The notes: a model not told the origin generated them from the letters alone. A stretch of DNA of 64,000 nt from Streptomyces sp. NBC_01241 (GCF_041435435.1 NZ_CP108494.1:7598501-7662500); one strand, 5' to 3'; counted from the stretch's first letter, positions 8,277 to 17,276 are shown. Numbers and translations: made by a program.

Positions 8277-9134
8277 TCAGACGCCGGGCGGGACCCGGGA
8301 GGGGCGGCCGGTGCCGCGCGTGAGGGAGTAGCCGAAGACGGCCGCGAGTGCCCCCAGGACTCCGCCGCCGACCGTCCACAGCCAGCGGTCGGTCCACCAG
8401 CCCGATGCCCAGCCGTCCTCGGGCTCGCTGCCGAGCGCCACCTTGGCCGGCGCCGTGTCGTCACTCGTTGCTGGGGCGTCCGAGGCGTCCGAGGCCTGCT
8501 CGACCGAGGACGCGCCGGGGACCAGCGGCTGGGCGAGCATGCCGTCGACGTCCGAGGAGCCGCCCTTGTCGACCGACGTGACTTCGACCTCGGTCCGTAC
8601 CGGCAGACCGAGGTCCGCCGAGGGCAGGTCGACGACCGTGAGACGTACGTAATAGCTGCCCGGCAGCGGGTCGTTGGCCCACGGCTCGGACCAGGCGCGG
8701 ACGGTCCTCAGCACGCAGGTCAGCTCGACCGCCGACGCGTCGGCGGTCGCCTTCCCCGTCTGGCGGCCGTACATGCAGGCCTGTCGGCGCCGCAGCCCGT
8801 CGTACACATCGACCTGCCAGGTCGACGCGCCGTGCCGGGTGGCGCTCTCCGGCAGCGTGATCTGTGCCTTGACGGTGGTGCGTTGGCCCGCGTCGGCGGG
8901 GAACACCCAGTACAGGTAGTCACCCGTGGACGCTCCGGCGGTGGCGCGCTGGTTCTGCTGGATCGCCGTCGCCGTACGGAAGGTGGTGCCGGCCTCGGTG
9001 GGGCCGGACGCGCCGTCGGAGGCGTTCGGGCTCGGGCTCGCCGACGGGTCGTCCGCCGAGGCGGCACCCGCCGAGGTCAGCAGGGCGAGACCGGTCAGCA
9101 GTGCACCCGCGAGTACACGTCTCGTACGCGTCAT
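8277..9134 (-). CDS. Exported membrane-anchored protein, partner of the VWA protein
   Basis: A protein of 285 residues. Seen: an N-terminal signal peptide (TRTRR, then a hydrophobic stretch ending near ASA), a Ser/Pro/Asp-rich linker, a beta-rich extracellular domain, a second low-complexity linker (VEQASDASDAPATSDD) and one C-terminal membrane segment (WTVGGGVLGALAAVFGYS) with a short basic tail. I do not recognise the domain by name. It resembles the non-VWA half of the upstream protein, so both may have the same extracellular fold. Its ATG shares one base with the stop of the upstream gene (TGATG), so the two are co-translated and probably form one surface complex. Confidence 0.75.
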   Translation of the reverse strand: MTRTRRVLAGALLTGLALLTSAGAASADDPSASPSPNASDGASGPTEAGTTFRTATAIQQNQRATAGASTGDYLYWVFPADAGQRTTVKAQITLPESATRHGASTWQVDVYDGLRRRQACMYGRQTGKATADASAVELTCVLRTVRAWSEPWANDPLPGSYYVRLTVVDLPSADLGLPVRTEVEVTSVDKGGSSDVDGMLAQPLVPGASSVEQASDASDAPATSDDTAPAKVALGSEPEDGWASGWWTDRWLWTVGGGVLGALAAVFGYSLTRGTGRPSRVPPGV

Positions 9135-10411
9135 CAGTTGGTCCTCCAGACGGCGATGCGCCAGCGCGAGATCCAGCCGGTCAGCAGTCCCGCGACCAGT
9201 CCGGTGAGAACCAGTACGCCGAGCAGCCACCAGCCGCGGCCGAGACCGAACGCGGCAACATCGGCCGCGTCGTCCGGGGCGTCCACGAGGTCCACGGTCA
9301 GCTCGACGGGCATGCCCGGCGTGGTCTTCACCGAGGCGGGGGCCGAGAAGGAGTTGCTCACCTGGAGGCATACGGTCTCGGCGGCGGGCTTGTCGCCGTT
9401 GTCCGTGCCGTCCTGCTCGGCCTTCGGGTAGCGCAGGCCGGAGGAGATCGCGTCGGTGCGGCCGGTGCCCGACTCCGAGCCCCGGACGATTTCCCGGCCG
9501 TGCACGGTCACCGCTCGCAGCAGCACCCCGTAGTCGTTGTTCACGGCACGGTCGGCAAAGACACTGACGGAGGCGCGCAGCTCCTGGCCGGGCAGCACGT
9601 CCACCCGGTACCAGCGGTGCTCGCCGAACTTCTCGCGGTCGGTGTACAGGCCCGGCTTGAGCTGGGGAGCTGTGGAGCAGCGGTCCGCGCCCTCGGTCGC
9701 CACGGGCGTGACGACGGGCTCGGCGGCCCGGTCGACCAACTGCTTGACCCGGCCGGAGAGTTCATCGGCGTGCTGGACGGCGGTGTAGGTGCCGCCGGTG
9801 GCCTCGGCGATGCAGGTCAGCTGCTCGCGGATCTTCGCGTTCGGCACCAGACCCAGCGTGTCGATGACGAGATGGATACCGCGGGCCGCAATGTCACGTG
9901 CCACCTCGCACGGATCCAGCGGGCCGCAGGTGTCCTCGCCGTCGCTGATGAGCACGATCCGGCGGGTGGAGTCGCCGCCTTCGAGGTCGTCGGCGGCGCC
10001 CAGCAGGGCCGGGCCGATCGGGGTCCAGCCGGTGGGCGCCAGGGTGGCGACGGCGGTCTTCGCCTCGGTGCGGTCCAGCGGGCCGACCGGGTAGAGCTGC
10101 TTGGTGTCCTTGCAGCCGACCTTCCGGTCGTCGCCCGGGTAATCGGCGCCGAGCGTCCGGATGCCGAGCTCCACCTGCTCGGGCACCGCGTCCAGGACCT
10201 CGTTGAACGCCTGCTTCGCCGCGGCCATCCGGGACTGGCCGTCGATGTCGCGGGTTCGCATGGAACCACTGACGTCGAGCACGAGCTCGACCTTGGGGGA
10301 GGCTTTGGCGGGGGGTTCATCGGCTGCGGCGGGGAGTGCCGAACCGAGCCCGGCGGTCAGGGTGGCGAGCAGAATGCCCACCCCGACCGTCAGCCTTCTT
10401 CTTATGATCAT
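9134..10411 (-). CDS. Secreted, membrane-anchored von Willebrand factor A domain protein
   Basis: A protein of 425 residues with a signal peptide (residues 1-30), a VWA domain starting at about 40 with the metal-binding MIDAS motif DVSGSM (46-51), further motifs TGWTPIG and SDGEDTCG, a C-terminal beta-rich region and a transmembrane helix near the end (WWLLGVLVLTGLVAGLLTG). VWA domains bind partner proteins through a bridged metal ion. The adjacent co-translated gene encodes a second anchored exoprotein and is the likely partner. A role in cell-surface adhesion or assembly is inferred; nothing more specific is visible. Confidence 0.85.
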   Translation of the reverse strand: MIIRRRLTVGVGILLATLTAGLGSALPAAADEPPAKASPKVELVLDVSGSMRTRDIDGQSRMAAAKQAFNEVLDAVPEQVELGIRTLGADYPGDDRKVGCKDTKQLYPVGPLDRTEAKTAVATLAPTGWTPIGPALLGAADDLEGGDSTRRIVLISDGEDTCGPLDPCEVARDIAARGIHLVIDTLGLVPNAKIREQLTCIAEATGGTYTAVQHADELSGRVKQLVDRAAEPVVTPVATEGADRCSTAPQLKPGLYTDREKFGEHRWYRVDVLPGQELRASVSVFADRAVNNDYGVLLRAVTVHGREIVRGSESGTGRTDAISSGLRYPKAEQDGTDNGDKPAAETVCLQVSNSFSAPASVKTTPGMPVELTVDLVDAPDDAADVAAFGLGRGWWLLGVLVLTGLVAGLLTGWISRWRIAVWRTN

Positions 10412-10462
10412 CGCCGGATACTAGTGAAGATCGCTTCGCTTCCCCAAACCGGTGCGGGGAGG

Positions 10463-11944
10463 TCAGGCACCGCCCGACAAGGGGCCCGCGGCCCGCTCCA
10501 GCACCGAGCCGACCCGCTCCCAGGTGGCCGAGTCCCTTTCGACGGCGGGCAGTTGGACATCCTCCTCGGTCCTCCACCCGGTGGCGATCTCGACCGGATC
10601 CCCGCCCGTCGCCGCCGCGGCGGCCAGCGCGGCCGCGCCCAGGGCCACCAGTTCGCCGCCGCCGGGCACGATCACCGGCCGGCCGGAGAGCCGTCGTACC
10701 GTCTCCACCCAGGTGCGCCCCTGGGCGCCGCCGCCGACCAGGCGCAGCGGCCGGGCGGCCACCTCGGGATCGGCCGGGTCGAGTCCGCAGGCCGACAGGA
10801 GCTCGTCGAGCGCGCGCAGCACGGTGACGACCGCGCCTTCATAGGCTGCGCCCAGGAGTTGCTGCGGGGTGGTGTCGTGCCGGAGCCCGGTGAGGAAGCC
10901 GGAGGCGTGCGGGAGATCGGGGGTGCGTTCGCCGTCGAGGTAGGGGAGGAGCACCGCCTCGCCGCCGGGGGCCGCGTCGTCGCGGTCCAGGCCGAGCAGC
11001 GCGGCGACCTTGTCCACGGCGAGTGTGCAGTTGAGGGTGCAGGCCAGCGGGAGGTACGTACCGTCCGCCGCGGCGAAGCCGGACAGTGCCGTCGACGCAG
11101 GCCGGGTCCGGGACGCGGCGAAGACCGTTCCCGAGGTGCCGAGGCTGAGCACGGGGTGGTCCAGCAGTCCGGCGCCGCCCAGCCCGAGGCCGACGGCGGC
11201 GCTCATGTTGTCCCCGGTTCCCGCTGCCACGGCGATCGCGGCGGGCAGGCCGAGCGCGTCGGCCGCCTCGTCGGTGAGCCCGCCGATGCGCGTCGCCCCG
11301 GTCTCGGCCACCTCGGGCAGCAACGCGGCGTCCAGGCCGATGAGTTCGAGCAGCTCGGGGTCGTACGCACCGGTCGCCGTGGAGTACCAGCCGGTGCCCG
11401 AGGCGTCACCGGGGTCGGTCACGGCGGCGCCGGCGAGGCGTTCGGTCAGGAAGTCGTGGGGGAGGCGGACGGCAGTGGCCGCGGCGGTGTTATCCGGTTC
11501 GTGCTGCCGCAGCCACTGCCACTTCGACGCGGTGATGGCGGCCACCGGCACCGACCCGGTCCGCGCGGTCCAGGCCGTGGCCCCGCCCAGTGCCCCGGTG
11601 AGGGCGGCGGCCTGCGGCGCGGAGCGGGTGTCGTTCCACAGCATCGCCGGGCGCAGCGGACGCCCCGCCCGGTCGAGGACGACCAGCCCGTGCTGCTGCC
11701 CGGCGACCGCGATTCCGGCCACCGCGGAGGCGGCGACGCCGGACTCCTTCAGCCCGGCGGCGACGGCGTCGCGCAGCGCCCGCCACCACACCTCCGGGTC
11801 GCTCTCGCGGGCGCCCGCCTCACCGGTGACGACATGCGGTGCGCGGCCGACGGCCAGCAGCCGGCCGGTCGCGGTGTCGACGAAGGCGGCTTTGGTGGAC
11901 TGGGTGGAGCTGTCCACCCCGATGACCACGGTACGCGGCGGCAT
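10463..11944 (-). CDS. xylB: Xylulokinase
   Basis: An FGGY-family kinase of 493 residues that phosphorylates D-xylulose to xylulose 5-phosphate. Seen: the N-terminal phosphate loop VIGVDSSTQSTK, the sugar-site GQQHG, the WNDTRS segment, GTGDNMSAAVG, and the C-terminal LVGGGAQG motif. It diverges from xylose isomerase with a 216-base shared control region. ATG 11944 was chosen because GAGGT sits six bases upstream; the two in-frame starts further out have poor spacing. Confidence 0.92.
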   Translation of the reverse strand: MPPRTVVIGVDSSTQSTKAAFVDTATGRLLAVGRAPHVVTGEAGARESDPEVWWRALRDAVAAGLKESGVAASAVAGIAVAGQQHGLVVLDRAGRPLRPAMLWNDTRSAPQAAALTGALGGATAWTARTGSVPVAAITASKWQWLRQHEPDNTAAATAVRLPHDFLTERLAGAAVTDPGDASGTGWYSTATGAYDPELLELIGLDAALLPEVAETGATRIGGLTDEAADALGLPAAIAVAAGTGDNMSAAVGLGLGGAGLLDHPVLSLGTSGTVFAASRTRPASTALSGFAAADGTYLPLACTLNCTLAVDKVAALLGLDRDDAAPGGEAVLLPYLDGERTPDLPHASGFLTGLRHDTTPQQLLGAAYEGAVVTVLRALDELLSACGLDPADPEVAARPLRLVGGGAQGRTWVETVRRLSGRPVIVPGGGELVALGAAALAAAAATGGDPVEIATGWRTEEDVQLPAVERDSATWERVGSVLERAAGPLSGGA

Positions 11945-11986
11945 GGGTGACCTCATTCCTGTGCACCACATCGATTTGATCGTACG

Positions 11987-12103
11987 GTAAACAAATTACG
12001 CGATCACACCTGCCGGGACCAGTGAGCGTCGCCAATTTCCGCCGACGAGGGGTTACGTGTCCGGGGTGCGCGCATGCATGATTAGTCATGACAGTAAACA
12101 AAT
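11987..12103. promoter_or_regulatory. xylB-xylA intergenic control region with two identical sites
   Basis: The ten-base sequence GTAAACAAAT occurs twice in the same orientation, at 11987-11996 and 12094-12103. It is AT-rich in a very GC-rich background, and one copy lies near each divergent gene. Known: ROK-type XylR repressors bind AT-rich sequences with a GTTT/AAAC core. Inference: these are operators for the ROK protein encoded at 13599-14846, placed so that one repressor controls both genes. Confidence 0.5.
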
Positions 12104-12160
12104 AGGGTTCGGCCACCTCGACCGGTCATGGAACCCCACAGCACTGAAGGCGGCCAGACG

Positions 12161-13330
12161 ATGACGGAACGCTTCACACCCACCCCCGAGGACAAGTTCA
12201 CCTTCGGACTGTGGACGGTGGGCTGGCAGGGGCGCGACCCCTTCGGCGACGCGACCCGGACCGCGATCGACCCTGTCGACTCCGTGCGGCAGCTCGCGGA
12301 GCTCGGTGCGTACGGTGTGACATTCCATGACGACGACCTGATCCCGTTCGGCTCGACGGACACCGAGCGCGAAGGGATCGTGAAGCGGTTCCGGCAGGCG
12401 CTGGACGCGGCCGGACTCGTCGTCCCCATGGCGACGACGAACCTCTTCACCCACCCGGTGTTCAAGGACGGCGCGTTCACCGCCAACGACCGGGACGTAC
12501 GCCGCTACGCCCTGCGCAAGACCCTGCGCAACATCGACCTCGCCGTCGAGCTCGGCGCCACCACCTATGTGGCCTGGGGCGGTCGCGAGGGCTCCGAGTC
12601 CGGCGCCGCGAAGGACATCCGGGTCGCCCTCGACCGCATGAAGGAAGCCTTCGACCTGCTGGGCGACTACGTCACGGAGCAGGGGTACGACCTGAAGTTC
12701 GCCATCGAGCCCAAGCCGAACGAGCCGCGCGGTGACATCCTGCTGCCGACCATCGGTCACGCCCTCGCCTTCATCGAGCGCCTCGAACGTCCGGAACTGG
12801 TCGGCGTCAACCCCGAGACGGGGCACGAGCAGATGGCCGGGCTCAACTTCCCGCACGGCATCGCGCAGGCGCTCTGGGCGGGCAAGCTCTTCCACATCGA
12901 CTTGAACGGCCAGTCCGGCATCAAGTACGACCAGGACCTGCGCTTCGGCGCGGGTGACCTGCGCCAGGCGTTCTGGCTCGTCGACCTGCTGGAGACGGCC
13001 GGTTACGCGGGGCCGCGGCACTTCGACTTCAAGCCGCCGCGCACCGAGGACTACGACGGTGTCTGGGCCTCGGCCGCGGGCTGCATGCGCAACTACCTGA
13101 TCCTCAAGGAGCGCGCCGCCGCCTTCCGCGCCGACCCCGCAGTACAGGAGGCACTGCGCACGTCCCGGCTCGACGAGCTGGCCCGCCCGACCGCCGAGGA
13201 CGGCGTGGCCGGACTGCTGGCCGACCGGTCGGCGTTCGAGGAGTTCGACGTGAACGCGGCGGCGGAACGAGGAATGGCGTTCGAGGTCCTGGACCAGCTG
13301 GCGATGGACCACCTGCTCGGGGTCCGCTGA
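12161..13330 (+). CDS. xylA: Xylose isomerase
   Basis: An enzyme of 389 residues that interconverts D-xylose and D-xylulose (also glucose and fructose). Seen: TPEDKFTFGLWTVGWQG at the N-terminus, the active-site His in VTFHDDDL, WGGREG, the metal ligands in AIEPKPNEPRGD and NPETGHEQMAG, HIDLNGQ, and HFDFKPPR. These are the standard motifs of actinobacterial class I enzymes. ATG 12161 (MTERF) was chosen because it gives the usual family N-terminus; a start at 12128 adds eleven residues not seen in the family. Confidence 0.95.
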   Translation: MTERFTPTPEDKFTFGLWTVGWQGRDPFGDATRTAIDPVDSVRQLAELGAYGVTFHDDDLIPFGSTDTEREGIVKRFRQALDAAGLVVPMATTNLFTHPVFKDGAFTANDRDVRRYALRKTLRNIDLAVELGATTYVAWGGREGSESGAAKDIRVALDRMKEAFDLLGDYVTEQGYDLKFAIEPKPNEPRGDILLPTIGHALAFIERLERPELVGVNPETGHEQMAGLNFPHGIAQALWAGKLFHIDLNGQSGIKYDQDLRFGAGDLRQAFWLVDLLETAGYAGPRHFDFKPPRTEDYDGVWASAAGCMRNYLILKERAAAFRADPAVQEALRTSRLDELARPTAEDGVAGLLADRSAFEEFDVNAAAERGMAFEVLDQLAMDHLLGVR

Positions 13331-13445
13331 CCCCGGCCCGCAGCGACGCAAGGCCAAGGGCGCGGGCCGGACACCGGATCGGACCGGGCGTCCGGCCCGC
13401 ACCCGGTCGCGTGGTTCAGCGGGCTGCCTGTCCGCCCGGCCGCCC

Positions 13446-13620
13446 GCGTGCGTGTGGGTGAGCAGGCCGCCCGGCCGCCCGCGTGCGTGTGGGTGAGCAG
13501 GCCGCCCGGCCGCCCGCGTTCGCGTGGACGAGCAGGCTGCCTGGCCGCCCGCGTTCGCGTGGTTCAGCCGACGACCCGGTCGCCCGCGTGCGTGTGGATC
13601 AGTGGGGCGCCCGGTCGCCC
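13446..13620. repeat. Five 35-bp tandem repeats running into the xylR 3' end
   Basis: Units begin at 13446, 13481, 13516, 13551 and 13586, each starting GCGTKCGYGTGG and ending in a CCCGGYCGCCC-like run; partial units extend back to about 13400. The first two are nearly identical and the others drift. The last unit overlaps the final seven codons of the ROK regulator, so the array has shaped its C-terminus. It lies between two convergent genes and could act as terminator material, but no simple hairpin dominates. Confidence 0.75.
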
Positions 13621-14846
13621 GCGTACGCCACCGGGTCGGCCAGTACCGCCGTCATCACCAGCGCCGCGGCGCCCCGCGCGGCGTCACCCGCGACCGAGGA
13701 GGCGCGCAGCCGACCGCTCCCCGGGGACCAGAGCCCGGACACCACGCGGCCGGTCAGCTCCTCGTTGGCGGGCGGGGACAGCCACGGCATCAGGTTCCGG
13801 TAGATCCCGCCGAGCACCACCGCGTCCGGGTCGAGCAGATTCACCGTCCCGGACAGCACCCGCCCCAGCATCCGGCCGGCCTCCGCGACAGCGGCCACCG
13901 CCCGCTCGTCCCCGGCCCGGACGCGCCGCTCGAGCTCGGCCACTCCGGCACCGCCGCCGGGCTCCTCGATCCCGGCGGCCCGCAGGAGCGCCGCCTGTCC
14001 CGCGTACTGCTCCAGGCAGCCACGCGAGCCGCACCGGCACTCCGGTCCCTCCGAGTCGACCACCACGTGTCCGATCTCCCCGGCGAACCCGTGCGCTCCG
14101 CGCAGCAGTTCACCGTCGATGACCAGGGCGCCGCCTACGCCGATCTCCCCCGTCAGGTAGAGGAAACTGCGGATCGGGCCCAGTCCGCCGAACCAGAGCT
14201 CGGCCAGCGCCGCCAGATTGGCCTCGTTCTCCGAACTCACCGGCAGCGCCTTGCGACCGGGGCGTTCGGCGGCGAGCGAAGTGGCGAAGAGCTCCCCGGC
14301 GGGAACCTGGTTCCAGCCCAGGTTGGGTGCCTGGCGCACCGCGCCGCCGGAGACCAGACCGGGAAGCGCGAGCGTCACCCCGACCGGGAACAGTTCCTGC
14401 TCGCGGGCCGACTCCAGGGTGCGCGCCGCGATCCCGGCCGCCCGCGCCAGCACCTCCGCGGGCGGTGCGCCGCGGTTGTCCAGGTGCTCGGTGAGCCGTA
14501 CCCGGCCGGTGCCCGCCAGATCGACGACGCACACCGACACATAGTCGATGTTGACCTCCACGCCGAGCCCGGCGGGCCCCGTGCGCGCCACCTTGAGCGC
14601 GGTCCCGGGGCGGCCCGCCTGCCCGCTGAACGTCTTGCCGGACTCGGTGAGGAACCCGATGTCGAGGAGCTGCTCGACGAGCGAGGACACCGCGGCCCGG
14701 GTCAGTCCCACCCGCGCGGCAACCCCGGCCCTGGTCGCTTCGCCCTCGACCTCGTCACGGACGGCCCGCAGCACGAGGCTGAGGTTGCTCCGGCGTACGG
14801 TGTCCTTGTCGGCCTTGGGTCCCAGCGGTGTGAGGTTGCTCTTCAT
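13599..14846 (-). CDS. ROK-family transcriptional repressor, probable XylR
   Basis: A protein of 415 residues with an N-terminal winged helix (about 20-80; RAGVAARVGLTRAAVSSLVE) followed by a ROK sugar-kinase-like domain. Seen: the ROK signature LRGAHGFAGEIGHVVV and the zinc-binding CRCGSRGCLEQYAG. Its place beside xylA and xylB is the usual one for XylR, which releases DNA when xylose is bound. The last residues are encoded inside a 35-bp tandem repeat array. Start ATG 14846; the long in-frame extension upstream is antisense to the next gene and was rejected. Confidence 0.85.
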   Translation of the reverse strand: MKSNLTPLGPKADKDTVRRSNLSLVLRAVRDEVEGEATRAGVAARVGLTRAAVSSLVEQLLDIGFLTESGKTFSGQAGRPGTALKVARTGPAGLGVEVNIDYVSVCVVDLAGTGRVRLTEHLDNRGAPPAEVLARAAGIAARTLESAREQELFPVGVTLALPGLVSGGAVRQAPNLGWNQVPAGELFATSLAAERPGRKALPVSSENEANLAALAELWFGGLGPIRSFLYLTGEIGVGGALVIDGELLRGAHGFAGEIGHVVVDSEGPECRCGSRGCLEQYAGQAALLRAAGIEEPGGGAGVAELERRVRAGDERAVAAVAEAGRMLGRVLSGTVNLLDPDAVVLGGIYRNLMPWLSPPANEELTGRVVSGLWSPGSGRLRASSVAGDAARGAAALVMTAVLADPVAYAGDRAPH

Positions 14847-14893
14847 GTTGGATCCGAGCCTATGCGATCCCCTGTGCGATGCCTCCGGCCCGC

Positions 14894-15958
14894 TCAGAGC
14901 GCGCAGCGAAATCCGCCATGGCCCGTCGTGCTGTCGGGGGTGTTGGAGGTGCGGGCGGCGACCCGGTAGCGGGTGCAGTAGGAGCGGTGACAGAGGTAGG
15001 AGCCGCCGCGTAGTACCCGGTTCCCGCCGACCGGCGGGCCGACGGGATCGACGCGGGTCTGCGGGCGGTCGGCGATGTGCCAGTCGGCACTGAACCGGTC
15101 GGCGCACCACTCCCACACATTGCCCGAGGTGTTGTACAGGCCGAAGCCGTTGGGCGGGTAGGAGTTGACGGGGGCGGTGGAGAGGAAGCCGTCCCCGCCG
15201 GTGTTGCGCACAGGGAAGTCGCCCTGCCAGATGTTGCAGCGGTGCCTGCCCCGGGGGGTGAGTTCGTCGCCCCAGGGAAAGCGGGCCCGGACGAGTCCGC
15301 CACGGGCCGCCTTCTCCCACTCGGCCTCGGTGGGCAGCCGCTTGCCGGCCCATCGGGCGTAGGCCGCCGCGTCGTGCCACGACATGTGGACCACGGGGTG
15401 ATTCCGGCGGTCACCGATCGAGGTCCCCGGGCCCTCGGGCGCCCGCCAGTACGCACCGCTCACCGCTCGCCACCAGGGGGCGCCGGGGACGATGCCGGGC
15501 AGCACCGCCTTCCGTGCCTGCGGGGGTACGAAGGAGCCGAACACATAGGACCAGCCGATGAGTTCGGCCTCGGTGCGGTAGCCGGTGGCCTTCACGAACA
15601 CGGCGAACTGGGCATTGGTCACACACGTCGCGTCGATATGGAACGGGCTGACGGCGACCTCCCGTACCGGTCCCTCACCGTCGGCCGTGAACGCATCCTC
15701 GTCCTCGCCGCCCATCAGGAACGGGCCACCGGGGACGGCCACCATGCCTCGAAGGACGTCGAGTGACCGGCGTACGGGGACGGCGAAATCCGCCGGGGGA
15801 GGGCAGGGCGCGCCATCCGCCGGGGGAGGGCAGAGCGCGCCATCCGCCGGGGGAGGGCAGAGCGAGACGTCCGGCGGCGGGGCGGAGAGCGAGGAGTCCG
15901 CCGGGGCAGCGGCCTGCGCCATCGCGTGCGCCCGGGACGGTCCGCAGCATGCGCTCAT
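14894..15958 (-). CDS. Formylglycine-generating enzyme (sulfatase maturation)
   Basis: An aerobic FGE-type enzyme of 354 residues that oxidises the active-site cysteine of type I sulfatases to formylglycine. Seen: VAVPGGPFLMGG at the start of the fold, HPVVHMSWHDA, RLPTEAEWEKAARGG, the GNVWEWC segment, and the two catalytic cysteines in GGSYLCHRSYC (Cys323 and Cys328, the five-residue spacing of the Streptomyces enzyme), then STTGHGGFRC. Residues about 1-65 are an unusual Cys/Pro-rich extension with a nine-residue repeat (CPPPADGA-). Its start overlaps the ROK stop (ATGA), forming an operon divergent from a sulfatase gene, its likely client. Confidence 0.9.
   Translation of the reverse strand: MSACCGPSRAHAMAQAAAPADSSLSAPPPDVSLCPPPADGALCPPPADGAPCPPPADFAVPVRRSLDVLRGMVAVPGGPFLMGGEDEDAFTADGEGPVREVAVSPFHIDATCVTNAQFAVFVKATGYRTEAELIGWSYVFGSFVPPQARKAVLPGIVPGAPWWRAVSGAYWRAPEGPGTSIGDRRNHPVVHMSWHDAAAYARWAGKRLPTEAEWEKAARGGLVRARFPWGDELTPRGRHRCNIWQGDFPVRNTGGDGFLSTAPVNSYPPNGFGLYNTSGNVWEWCADRFSADWHIADRPQTRVDPVGPPVGGNRVLRGGSYLCHRSYCTRYRVAARTSNTPDSTTGHGGFRCAL
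15788..15868. repeat. Three 27-bp tandem repeats inside the FGE gene
   Basis: Three consecutive copies of a 27-base unit beginning ATCCGCCGGGGGAGGGCAG (15788, 15815, 15842) encode the nine-residue Cys-Pro-Pro-Pro-Ala-Asp repeat of the FGE N-terminus. The unit length is a multiple of three, so copy-number change would lengthen the linker without breaking the frame. Confidence 0.75.
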
Positions 15959-17202
15959 CGTGACACTCCGGTGATGAGGGGTGAGCCGTCTTCGGTGGCG
16001 TCGCCGGGGACGGGCCTGTCGTCGAGCAGCCCGGCCAGTTCCTGGCCGGTGGTACGCAGCAGCAGGGCCACCCCGCCGAGCGCGGCCGCATCGCCGCCGA
16101 GCGCGGAACCGCGCACCTCGACGGTGCGGGGCGCGAACGGGAGGGAGAGGGCGGCGAGCTGTTCCCGGATCGGGGCGAGGACGAGTTCGTCCAGGGAGGC
16201 CGGTTCACCACAGATCACGATGCATTCGGGGTCGACATGTGCCGCAAGGGCCGCGAGGACGCGCCCGGCGGTGAGGGCCGCGCCACGGAACACATCGGCG
16301 ACGTCCGGCTGGCCCTCGGCGGCGAGCGCGACCATCTCCTCGGCCTCCCCGACCACCACGCCGCGGTCGGCGCAGGCCGCGAGCAGAGCGGGAATGCTGA
16401 TGAGGCCCTCCAGACAGCCGCGGCCGCCGCAGTGGCAGGGCTTTCCTTCCGGATCGCAACTGGTGTGGCCGATCTCGCCGGCCGCGCCATGGGCGCCGCG
16501 CACCAGCAGACCGTTGACGACGAGCCCCCCGCCGACCCCCTGGGACCACCCCAGATAGACGGTGTTGTCGAGGCCGCGGGCCGCGCCCCAGGTGACCTCT
16601 GCGAGCGCGGCGAGCCTGGAGTTGTTGTCGGTGAGCACGGGGGCGTCGAAGTGCCGGCCGAGTTCGGCGGCGACATGGCTGGCGAAAGGTGTCATATTGC
16701 GCGGGTCGCCGGAGGCCGGATTCTGGACGAATCCGGGGAGCCCGAGGCCGATGCCCTCGACCGGAGCGAGGCTGATGTTCTCGCGCCGTACCAGCTCCTC
16801 CACGGCGGCGATGGCCTGCGCGGCCCGTTCGGCGGCGCCGCTGTCCGCCGGGACGGGGACGCTGTACCGGCCGACGATGTCATGGGCGCAGTTGGCGACG
16901 ACCACATGGATCCGGTGGCGCTGGAGGTCGATGCCGATCAGTTCGGCGCCGCGTGCGTTGAGTGCGATCTCCAGGGCGGGCCTGCCCCGGCCGCGCGGAT
17001 GCTCGGGGTCGGGGGCCGGCTGTTCGACGACGGCCTTGCGTTCCAGCAGGTCGGAGACGATCGCGAACAGGGTGGTGCGGGAGAGCCCGACCCTTGCCTT
17101 GAGCTCGCCGCGGCTCAGCGCGCCCGACCTGCGCAGTTCACCGAGTACGGCGGCTTCGTTGGCCCTGCGCAGACGTTGCAAGGCATCGATGCGTTCCGTC
17201 AT
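15955..17202 (-). CDS. ROK-family transcriptional regulator of the sulfatase locus
   Basis: A protein of 415 residues with an N-terminal winged helix (about 8-65; ALSRGELKARVGLSRTTLFA) and a ROK domain with VRGAHGAAGEIGHTSC and zinc-binding CHCGGRGCLEGL. ROK regulators respond to sugars or sugar phosphates. It is transcribed with the formylglycine-generating enzyme (four-base overlap) and faces away from the sulfatase-transporter operon, so it most likely controls both through the sites at 17322-17360. The ligand is unknown. Confidence 0.85.
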   Translation of the reverse strand: MTERIDALQRLRRANEAAVLGELRRSGALSRGELKARVGLSRTTLFAIVSDLLERKAVVEQPAPDPEHPRGRGRPALEIALNARGAELIGIDLQRHRIHVVVANCAHDIVGRYSVPVPADSGAAERAAQAIAAVEELVRRENISLAPVEGIGLGLPGFVQNPASGDPRNMTPFASHVAAELGRHFDAPVLTDNNSRLAALAEVTWGAARGLDNTVYLGWSQGVGGGLVVNGLLVRGAHGAAGEIGHTSCDPEGKPCHCGGRGCLEGLISIPALLAACADRGVVVGEAEEMVALAAEGQPDVADVFRGAALTAGRVLAALAAHVDPECIVICGEPASLDELVLAPIREQLAALSLPFAPRTVEVRGSALGGDAAALGGVALLLRTTGQELAGLLDDRPVPGDATEDGSPLITGVSR

Positions 17203-17276
17203 GGACGCATGGTCGATCGGTCAAGGTGTTTCTGTCAACGTGCCGGAAGAATTCACATGCTTTTTATTCCCAAGGG

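Noticed and set aside
9101..11950. Very long open frame on the plus strand
   Set aside because: Antisense to the clear VWA and xylB genes; composition is the mirror of GC-biased codons and no family motif is present.
13446..13620. 35-bp tandem array as a CRISPR
   Set aside because: Units are contiguous with no unique spacers, and drift in sequence.
10463..17202. xylB plus the two ROK proteins as parts of one phosphorylation pathway
   Set aside because: The ROK proteins have DNA-binding N-termini and zinc motifs of regulators, and the second one belongs to the sulfatase locus.
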